The notes under the pieces were generated by a model that saw nothing but the letters and a program-made list of their open reading frames with translations, was not told the origin of the DNA and did not search any database. The translations under genes were made by a program, and so were the position numbers. From SZUA-186 sp039714155 (GTDB taxonomy: Bacteria; Pseudomonadota; Gammaproteobacteria; UBA9214): 12,096 nucleotides of DNA. Each line of letters starts with the position of its first letter. Within the stretch, counting starts at the first letter, position 1. Of the stretch, positions 6,630 to 12,096 are shown in pieces. Location: the NCBI GenBank assembly GCA_039714155.1, contig JBDLJX010000078.1:1-12096 (forward strand), read 5' to 3'.

Positions 6630-8021
6630 ATGAAACAGCACCTTGTCTTCGATGCCGGCCTTATCCGTCACTATGACCAGTCGGGGCCGCGTTACACGTC
6701 CTATCCGACTGCAGCCCAGTTCCATGGCGGCATAACCGACGACGACTACCGCAAGTGGGCAAAACAAAGCAACGAGGACCCGATCCCGCGACAGCTGTCA
6801 CTCTATTTCCATATCCCGTTCTGTGACACCGTATGTTTCTACTGTGCCTGCAACAAGATCGTTACCGGCGACCATCGTCGTGCAACCCCTTACCTGCAGC
6901 ACATCTACCGGGAAATCGAACTGCAAAGCCGGTTGTTCGATCAGGACCGCCGCGTTGTCCAGCTGCACTGGGGTGGTGGCACGCCAACCTTTCTCAGTTC
7001 TGAACAGATACGCGAGTTGATGCAGGTCACCGACCGGCACTTCAACCTGCTACATGACGATAGCGGTGAATATTCCATCGAGATCGATCCACGCTCGGTG
7101 GATTTCGAGAAAATCAAGACCCTGCGCGTGGTCGGCTTCAACCGCATGAGCGTCGGTGTGCAGGACTTCAACCCCGCTGTCCAGAAGGCCGTCAACCGGA
7201 CCCAGAGCAAGGACCTTACCCATGAAGTCATCAACATGGCCAGGGAGATTGGCTTCAAGTCCATCAACATCGACCTGATGTACGGCCTGCCATTGCAGAC
7301 AGTAAAGAGCTTTACGGAAACACTCGAGAAGGTGATCGACATCGCCCCCAACCGTATTGCCGTCTACAACTATGCCCACCTGCCGGAACGTTTCAAGCCG
7401 CAACGCCGCATCAACGATACCGACCTGCCATCACCACAGGTGAAACTCGATATCCTGCAGCAGACCATCGAACAGCTGACCAATGCCGGATATGTCTATA
7501 TCGGTATGGACCACTTCGCCAGGCCGGATGATGAACTGGCAGTGGCACAGGAACTCGGCTCTTTGCATCGCAACTTCCAGGGCTACTCGACCCACGCCGA
7601 CTGCGATCTTATCGGTATCGGCGTCACCGCTATTGGCAAGGTCTGTGACAACTACACACAAAACCAGCGCGACCTCGATGAATACTACAAGGAAATCGAC
7701 CGGGGCGAGATCCCGCTCGATCGCGGCATCGAACTGGAACCGGATGACCTGTTACGCAACGAGATCATTACCCAGCTGATGTGCCACTTCATCCTGCATA
7801 TCGGGGTACTGGAACGTCACTGGCAATTCAATTTCGCCTCGCATTTCAAGGCCGAGATCGAGGACCTGAAAAAAATGCAGGTGGACGGTCTGTTGACCCT
7901 GGATCACAACACCCTGACCATCCTGCCGGCTGGACGCCTGCTGGTGCGTAACATCTGCATGGTATTTGACCGCTACCTGCGCGGCAGCAACGGCGGCAGC
8001 AGTTTTTCGAAGGTTATTTAG
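6630..8021 (+). CDS. hemN: Oxygen-independent coproporphyrinogen III oxidase (HemN)
   Basis: This is a cytoplasmic radical-SAM enzyme that converts coproporphyrinogen III to protoporphyrinogen IX without oxygen, a step in anaerobic heme synthesis. The 463 residues are close to E. coli HemN (457). The [4Fe-4S]/SAM site is CDTVCFYCAC, with C65, C69 and C72 as cluster ligands and C74 as the extra cysteine known from HemN. The N-terminal SGPRYTSYPTA (18-28) and the GGGTP motif (about 114-118) are also typical, as is the YxHLPERF region (YNYAHLPERFKPQRRI). The C-terminal HemN domain is present (about 370-455). These features mark true HemN rather than HemW. The ATG at 6630 aligns with the family start, but its ribosome site is weak. 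It has a long leader with an FNR box and runs convergent to fnr, with a repeat-rich gap between. It supplies heme for cytochromes under low oxygen. Confidence 0.95.
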   Translation: MKQHLVFDAGLIRHYDQSGPRYTSYPTAAQFHGGITDDDYRKWAKQSNEDPIPRQLSLYFHIPFCDTVCFYCACNKIVTGDHRRATPYLQHIYREIELQSRLFDQDRRVVQLHWGGGTPTFLSSEQIRELMQVTDRHFNLLHDDSGEYSIEIDPRSVDFEKIKTLRVVGFNRMSVGVQDFNPAVQKAVNRTQSKDLTHEVINMAREIGFKSINIDLMYGLPLQTVKSFTETLEKVIDIAPNRIAVYNYAHLPERFKPQRRINDTDLPSPQVKLDILQQTIEQLTNAGYVYIGMDHFARPDDELAVAQELGSLHRNFQGYSTHADCDLIGIGVTAIGKVCDNYTQNQRDLDEYYKEIDRGEIPLDRGIELEPDDLLRNEIITQLMCHFILHIGVLERHWQFNFASHFKAEIEDLKKMQVDGLLTLDHNTLTILPAGRLLVRNICMVFDRYLRGSNGGSSFSKVI

Positions 8022-8087
8022 TATTCATTCAAATTGATAACCACGGATGCTGAACTATATTAAGCTGGGCACAAGATTTATTTAATA

Positions 8088-8169
8088 GCCACGGAAGCAC
8101 ACGGAATTACACGGAAAAAAGTATTTTAAAGGCTTTATTCTTCCGTGTTTTTCCGTGTGCTTCCGTGGC
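8088..8169. repeat. Long inverted repeat built from 10-bp ACGGAA units
   Basis: The left arm 8088-8116 and the right arm 8141-8169 match as inverted repeats at 27 of 29 positions, with a 24-base AT-rich loop. Each arm consists of about three units of 10 bases beginning CACGGAA (at 8090, 8100 and 8110). A similar start, CCACGGAT, occurs at 8041. Transcribed from either side it would form a strong hairpin and could serve as a two-way terminator between the convergent hemN and fnr genes. It looks like a dispersed intergenic repeat rather than a CRISPR. Confidence 0.8.
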
Positions 8170-8211
8170 AATAATATCCGTCTTTATCAGATTGAAGCAG
8201 TACTAGTGCTC

Positions 8212-8231
8212 TATCGCGGCTGCAGCCGCAT
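8212..8231. repeat. Degenerate REP-like unit
   Basis: The perfect 14-bp palindrome GCGGCTGCAGCCGC (8216-8229) sits in ATCGCGGCTGCAGCCGCAT. It matches the core of the REP unit at 8304-8327 but lacks the CTCCTAC end. It is probably a decayed copy of the same repeat. Confidence 0.5.
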
Positions 8232-8258
8232 CTATGGCAGCTCTGACTCAAGCTCCCC

Positions 8259-8327
8259 GTAGGAGCGAATTTATTCGCGATTGACAGTGAAGCGCGAAGG
8301 CCTGATCGCGGCTGAAGCCGCTCCTAC
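8259..8327. repeat. Pair of inverted REP elements (BIME-like)
   Basis: GTAGGAGCG (8259-8267) with ATTCGCGA (8273-8280) faces TCGCGGCTGAAGCC (about 8306-8319) with CGCTCCTAC (8319-8327). Read from the outer ends, both 22-base units have the form TCGCG-palindrome-CGCTCCTAC, the same layout as Pseudomonas REP sequences. They are separated by about 25 bases. No RAYT transposase gene is in the window. With the two repeats above, they fill the gene-free gap 8022-8388. Confidence 0.75.
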
Positions 8328-8388
8328 AGAAATACATTTCCACGTTCTTTGGACAGCAGCGCGGAATGTTCTGACTGATTATTAATTA

Positions 8389-9147
8389 TCAGATTCCCGA
8401 AAAGGTATTGCGGCCAACACAACCTTCAACCAAACCCCGGAGATGATTCATATCCAGCAACTCAATCTGACGGCGGTTGACCTTCAACAGCTCTTCATCC
8501 TGGAAGTGGGCGAACAGACGGCTGACCGTCTCGATAGCCAGGCCGAGATAGTTCCCGATATCCTGGCGCGACATCGGCAGGTTGAATTTGGTTGCAGACA
8601 AGCTGCGTGACTTGTAGCGCTCCGACAGGCTGAGCAGGAACGTGGCCAGCCGTTCTTCCGCACTGCGCTTGCCAAGCAATAGCAGCATTTGCTGGTCAGC
8701 GGTGATCTCCTTGCCGATGACGCGCATCAATTGACGGTGCAGGCTTGGCAGTTCCTGGCACAACTCCTCGATGCGGCTGTAGGGCAGTTCACAGATACTC
8801 GATGTTTCCAGCACCAGTGCATTACTGGCAAACATACCGTTCTCCATTCCGTCCAGGCCAAGCAGTTCACCCGGCAGTGTAAAACCCAGCACCTGCTCGT
8901 CACCGTCTTCAGTTGTACAGTAGGATTTCAGTGCGCCCGAACGGACAGCAAAGAGGGAACGACTGGCGTCGCCGACACGGAACAGATGATCACCGGGCTG
9001 GTACGGGTGTGAACGCATTACGATTGCATTCAGCTGCTCGAGCTCCTCGCCCTTCATGCCATGCGGCAGACACAGCTCCGCAAGGCTGCACTGACTGCAG
9101 GAGGCTTTTATATCATCAACACTTAATGACTTGCTTTTCTGTGGCAT
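8389..9147 (-). CDS. fnr: Oxygen-sensing Crp/Fnr-family regulator (FNR/ANR)
   Basis: This is a cytoplasmic transcription factor that binds DNA as a dimer when its [4Fe-4S] cluster is intact under low oxygen. The 252 residues match E. coli FNR in length (250). Cluster cysteines are C17, C20 and C26 (CSQCSLAELC) and C119 (SSICELPY). The effector-domain beta roll spans about 35-130 and the dimer helix about 135-165. The HTH reads MSRQDIGNYLGLAIETVSR (192-210), with E206, S209 and R210 at the positions that read TTGAT in FNR. The ATG at 9147 has a GGGAGTGGG ribosome site. The gene is divergent from gshA and convergent to hemN, which carries a fitting box. In Pseudomonas the same protein is called Anr. 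Confidence 0.95.
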   Translation of the reverse strand: MPQKSKSLSVDDIKASCSQCSLAELCLPHGMKGEELEQLNAIVMRSHPYQPGDHLFRVGDASRSLFAVRSGALKSYCTTEDGDEQVLGFTLPGELLGLDGMENGMFASNALVLETSSICELPYSRIEELCQELPSLHRQLMRVIGKEITADQQMLLLLGKRSAEERLATFLLSLSERYKSRSLSATKFNLPMSRQDIGNYLGLAIETVSRLFAHFQDEELLKVNRRQIELLDMNHLRGLVEGCVGRNTFSGI

Positions 9148-9237
9148 ACACCCACTCCCACACGCGGCCGCTTATTTCAACAGTTACGACATTTCTTATC
9201 AAGTACCGGCCAGCGTAAATATATCGTTATTTTCCTG

Positions 9238-9259
9238 CCGGCGGGGACATGTCCGCCGG
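9238..9259. promoter_or_regulatory. GC-rich hairpin between fnr and gshA
   Basis: CCGGCGG (9238-9244) and CCGCCGG (9253-9259) form a 7-bp stem around the loop GGACATGT. An alternative perfect 10-bp palindrome, GGACATGTCC (9245-9254), overlaps it. The element lies in the shared upstream region of fnr and gshA, about 90 bases before the fnr start. Its role is unknown: it may be an operator or leader hairpin. Confidence 0.4.
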
Positions 9260-9295
9260 GATGCAAAATATCCTGATTATTCTGTGCATGCCCGG

Positions 9296-9323
9296 TTGCC
9301 TGCCGGCCAGTATATTCTATAAA
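9296..9323 (+). promoter_or_regulatory. Possible sigma-70 promoter of gshA
   Basis: TTGCCT (9296-9301) and TATAAA (9318-9323), 16 bases apart, resemble -35 and -10 boxes and lie about 80 bases before the gshA start. No other equally good pair was found in the gap, but the -35 match is only moderate. Confidence 0.35.
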
Positions 9324-9402
9324 GTAGCATACCCGTTGACTGCACAACATATATATTGCGCCAGCCACGCTGCTGATCCCGCATAATCAGGAATGAATAT
9401 CC

Positions 9403-10980
9403 TTGTACTCACAGGCTGAACAGCAACTCACTGCACTGATCAACACCGGCCAGCAGGCCGCCATTCAGGGTGGCAGCACCGGACTGGAGAAGGAAAGCCT
9501 GCGGGTCGGGCCCGATGGCAGTATCGCCCAGACGCCGCACCCGGCAGCATTGGGATCCGCCCTGACCCACCCGTGGATCACGACAGACTATTCCGAGGCA
9601 CTGCTGGAATTCATCACGCCGCCATTCGCGCAGTTACCGGATGCACTGGCCTTCCTGCGCAAACTGCAACACTATGTCTACACCAGGCTCGACAACGAAT
9701 TGCTATGGTCTGCCAGCATGCCGTGCGTTGTTGAAGGCGAATCATATATTCCACTGGCGCAATACGGCACATCCAATGCCGGTCTTATGAAGACTGTCTA
9801 CCGTCGCGGCCTCGGTTACCGCTACGGCCGCGCCATGCAGGTCATTGCCGGCGCCCATTACAACTATTCGTTCCCGGACAACTTCTGGCCAGTCTACCAG
9901 GACCTGCTGGCGGACAAGGGGCCACTGCAAGACTTTATATCCGGGCGCTATTTTCACCTGATCAGGAACCTGCAACGCTACGGCTGGCTGGTGCCTTATC
10001 TTTTTGGCAGTTCACCGGCCATCTGCAAGTCTTTCCTGTGCGGCATGCCAGGCAAACTGGAAGACTTCAACGAGAACTCTTACTACGCACCCTTTGCGAC
10101 TTCGCTGCGTATGTGCGATATCGGTTACCAGAACAAACATGAACTCAAGGACGGCTTCAAGGCAACGTATGACAGCCTCGACAGCTATATCGACAGCCTG
10201 ATACTGGCAATCGAGACACCCTGCCCGAGCCATGAAGATATCGGCGTCAAGGTCGACGGGGAATACCGGCAGCTCAACGCCAACATCCTGCAAATCGAGA
10301 ACGAATACTACAGTTCAGTCCGGCCCAAGCAGGTACCTGAGTTCAATGAGAAGCCGACACTCGCCCTGCAACGGCGCGGCGTACGTTACATCGAGTTGCG
10401 CTCGCTCGATATCAATATGTTCGAGCCGCTGGGCATCAGCGAAACCCAGTGCTACTTCCTCGAGACCCTGATGGCCTTCTGCCTGTTACAGGACAGCCCG
10501 CTCATCCGCGACCAGGAGAGCGAGGAAATCGATTACAACCTCGATGCTGTCTGCTACCGGGGCCGCAAACCCGGCCTTGATCTACAGCGTAATAGCGAGG
10601 CAATCGGTCTGCAGGCATGGGCCAGCGAATTGCTGGACGCCATGGACGGCTTGGCCGGGGTGCTTGATGCCGGTCAACCGGATACTGTTCATACTCGTGC
10701 GCTGCAGGAACAAAAAGCCGCCGTCCAGGAACCGGACAACACCCCCTCGGCACGCATACTCGCTGGCATGCGCAAGTACAATGAAGGGCATTACCATTAC
10801 GTCCAGCGCATGTCACGCCAGCATCACGACTACTTCACCAGCCTGCCGGCGGACACCGACGCCTTCACACAAATGGAGGCCGCCGCCAAGCAGTCCATCC
10901 GGGACCAGCAGGCAATGGAAGCCGCGGACGACCAAACCTTTGATGAATTCCTGGCTGCGTATTTTGCGCAATCGCTGTAA
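9403..10980 (+). CDS. gshA: Glutamate-cysteine ligase, type 1 (GshA)
   Basis: This cytoplasmic enzyme joins glutamate and cysteine with ATP, the first and rate-limiting step of glutathione synthesis. The 525 residues are close to the E. coli enzyme (518). Recognisable blocks are GGSTGLEKESLRV (23-35, with the metal/ATP glutamates E29 and E31), HPAALGSALTHPWITTDYSEALLEFITPP (about 46-74), the SMPC region, YRYGRAMQVIAGAHYNYS, and RGVRYIELRSLDINMFEPLG. An in-frame TGA at 9394 fixes the N-terminus; the only early start is a TTG at 9403, with AGGA 10 bases upstream, so translation may be modest. The upstream region is shared with divergent fnr. No gshB is seen beside it. Confidence 0.95.
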   Translation: MYSQAEQQLTALINTGQQAAIQGGSTGLEKESLRVGPDGSIAQTPHPAALGSALTHPWITTDYSEALLEFITPPFAQLPDALAFLRKLQHYVYTRLDNELLWSASMPCVVEGESYIPLAQYGTSNAGLMKTVYRRGLGYRYGRAMQVIAGAHYNYSFPDNFWPVYQDLLADKGPLQDFISGRYFHLIRNLQRYGWLVPYLFGSSPAICKSFLCGMPGKLEDFNENSYYAPFATSLRMCDIGYQNKHELKDGFKATYDSLDSYIDSLILAIETPCPSHEDIGVKVDGEYRQLNANILQIENEYYSSVRPKQVPEFNEKPTLALQRRGVRYIELRSLDINMFEPLGISETQCYFLETLMAFCLLQDSPLIRDQESEEIDYNLDAVCYRGRKPGLDLQRNSEAIGLQAWASELLDAMDGLAGVLDAGQPDTVHTRALQEQKAAVQEPDNTPSARILAGMRKYNEGHYHYVQRMSRQHHDYFTSLPADTDAFTQMEAAAKQSIRDQQAMEAADDQTFDEFLAAYFAQSL

Positions 10981-11018
10981 CAATAAAAGACAAGCTCACG
11001 CAGAGAAGCAAAGACACC

Positions 11019-11624
11019 CTACCCCACCAGCACAAACCCCACCCCGACAAGATAAAACCCTGCCGGGATATGCCAGCGTCGCGGCCGTTGCTGCAGATAT
11101 TCAACAATCAGCGCCAGGCAGATGCCCATGACCATGTACAACGGCATTACCTGTATCGAGGTGAAATGCCGCAGATCATCCGGCAGGTAATAAAAATAGA
11201 ACGTTCCGTAAAACAGCAAAAAGAAACCGTTGGCAAGTATCTCCAGTAACGGCCCGTCTATACCGGAAGATATGCCGTTCAACCAGGTACGCCGGAACTG
11301 CAGGCGATGCCGCTGTAACACGTGATGCAGGAAATACCAGTAATAGCCGTACACCGGCCAGATGATGAAATTAAGCGCCGAGGTATAACCGTCATGGATC
11401 GGCCATACCCGGTATCGCCACAAGGGCTTGTCGAACAGCAGGAAATACAGCTTGCCCAGGCACACCTCACAGACAATCGCCACCAGGAAAGCGACCGCCA
11501 TGAACAACGACAACTGGTAGACATCGATCCGCACCCACTGCCGCGACAACAGTGATGCCAGCAGGTAGAACACGACTGCACCGAACAGTGCGCCGGACAG
11601 GCCTTGCAGCAACAGAACACTCAT
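11019..11624 (-). CDS. Six-TM integral membrane protein, unknown function
   Basis: This 201-residue protein is almost wholly hydrophobic, with about six helices: 4-26, 36-64, 82-103, 125-146, 157-176 and 182-200. A polar loop between helices 2 and 3 holds FDKPLWRYRVWPIHDGYTS (64-82), rich in aromatic and charged residues. Helix 3 has aromatic runs and the H100-H101 pair, and GPLLEILANG leads into helix 4. I do not recognise the family. I chose the ATG at 11624 (MSVLLLQG) because the longer reading begins inside the upstream gene and adds a polar, unrelated head. It starts 7 bases after the stop of the 110-residue protein gene, so the two are probably one operon. It is convergent to gshA with only 38 bases between them. 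Confidence 0.7.
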   Translation of the reverse strand: MSVLLLQGLSGALFGAVVFYLLASLLSRQWVRIDVYQLSLFMAVAFLVAIVCEVCLGKLYFLLFDKPLWRYRVWPIHDGYTSALNFIIWPVYGYYWYFLHHVLQRHRLQFRRTWLNGISSGIDGPLLEILANGFFLLFYGTFYFYYLPDDLRHFTSIQVMPLYMVMGICLALIVEYLQQRPRRWHIPAGFYLVGVGFVLVG

Positions 11625-11631
11625 TGATTTT

Positions 11632-11964
11632 TCAAATGTGGGATACGAGCCGCGCTTCCGGCACCCGCTCCTGGATGGCGCCGGCAATCTCGAAACGAAT
11701 GCCCGGCAACGGCCGGATCGATACCCAGAGCAGGTTCAGTTTGATATTGAACTCGGCAAAGACGACAACATCCTGAAAGCGGGACAACACCAGATGTATT
11801 TCGTTGATCGTGTTATTGATCAGGTTCTGCGGCTTTTCTTTCAACCCCGGCACCAGCACCATGAAGTCACTCAACGACTTGCCGTTCTCATCATACAACG
11901 GCGCCCGCTTGCTGAGGGGTTCCGAGGCATCTTCAAAATTGATCGAGAGTCGCGGCAGTGGCAT
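11632..11964 (-). CDS. Conserved-looking small soluble protein, 110 aa, unknown function
   Basis: The product starts MPLPRLSINFEDASEPLSKR and has no signal peptide or clear membrane helix. Its middle (YDENGKSLSDFMVLVPGLKEKPQNLINNTINEIH) looks alpha/beta. The C-terminal half has alternating hydrophobic residues suggesting beta strands (VVVFAEFNIKLNLLWVSIRPLPGIRF), then an amphipathic end (EIAGAIQERVPEARLVSHI). I know no family to assign. The ATG at 11964 is preceded by GGA at normal spacing; a TTG at 11991 is an alternative. The protein is encoded just upstream of the six-TM membrane protein and is probably co-transcribed, so it may be its cytoplasmic partner. The upstream region (11965-12096) is AT-rich. 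Confidence 0.6.
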   Translation of the reverse strand: MPLPRLSINFEDASEPLSKRAPLYDENGKSLSDFMVLVPGLKEKPQNLINNTINEIHLVLSRFQDVVVFAEFNIKLNLLWVSIRPLPGIRFEIAGAIQERVPEARLVSHI

Positions 11965-12014
11965 GTGATTTCCGGCTGCGGGCTTACCCAAGATACTAGC
12001 TGAATTCCGGCAGG

Positions 12015-12091
12015 CGTGATAAAAAACGATAAATTTTTAATATATCCAGTTACTTATATTAATGTAATGCTGAGTTTATTGTTTTATCACG
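12015..12091. repeat. Inverted repeat CGTGATAAAA around an AT-rich stretch
   Basis: CGTGATAAAA at 12015-12024 faces TTTTATCACG at 12082-12091, a perfect 10-bp inverted repeat spaced by 57 AT-rich bases. It lies upstream of the minus-strand two-gene unit and may be part of its control region. The rest of 11965-12096 shows no ORF of note. Confidence 0.4.
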
Positions 12092-12096
12092 GCTCT

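Noticed and set aside
8088..8169. Possible CRISPR array because of repeated ACGGAA units
   Set aside because: The units are only 10 bases with no spacers, and they form an inverted repeat; no cas genes are present.
9187..9200. FNR box in the fnr promoter (TTGATAAGAAATGT on the minus strand)
   Set aside because: The first half matches but the second half fits ATCAA at only one position.
9336..9357. TTGACT and TATATT as a gshA promoter
   Set aside because: The boxes are only 10 bases apart, too close for a sigma-70 promoter.
9393..9419. Eight-codon leader peptide overlapping the gshA start
   Set aside because: The AGGA motif abuts its ATG with no spacing, so initiation there is unlikely.

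Overview
The window looks like a chromosomal segment from a gammaproteobacterium. The evidence is a type 1 (E. coli-like) glutamate-cysteine ligase, an FNR/ANR regulator with all four cluster cysteines, an anaerobic HemN with an FNR-type box upstream, and REP-like intergenic repeats with the GCTCCTAC end known from Pseudomonas. The genus cannot be told from this sequence. No rRNA, tRNA, CRISPR array or transposase gene was seen.

Left part (1-1690): the 3' end of a proton-pumping antiporter subunit of the MrpD/NuoM type. It is followed by an inverted REP-like repeat and a doubtful 60-residue ORF.

Middle-left part (1687-3973): a small redox locus. A cytochrome b561-type membrane protein (minus strand) is divergent from a small two-TM LuxR-type regulator (plus strand). 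That regulator is followed on the same strand by a periplasmic diheme cytochrome c. A 20-bp palindrome lies in the divergent promoter. The b561 and luxR genes are visibly AT-richer than their surroundings. This is the most interesting part of the window: it looks like a membrane-anchored regulator that controls its own b- and c-type electron carriers.

Centre (4014-6332): a P-type cation ATPase (minus strand) with an intact catalytic core. It ends before its last transmembrane helices and has only a TTG start, so it is truncated and possibly dead. Its broken end faces the redox locus.

Middle-right part (6333-9402): hemN (anaerobic heme synthesis) with a near-consensus FNR box upstream, convergent with the fnr/anr gene. 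The 367-bp gap between them (8022-8388) holds no gene but is packed with repeats: a long inverted repeat built of 10-bp units, plus REP-like elements. fnr is divergent from gshA, and the 255-bp gap holds a GC-rich hairpin and a plausible gshA promoter.

Right part (9403-12096): gshA (glutathione synthesis), convergent with a two-gene minus-strand unit. That unit is a 110-residue soluble protein followed by a six-TM membrane protein, neither of them recognised. The right edge is an AT-rich upstream region with an inverted repeat.
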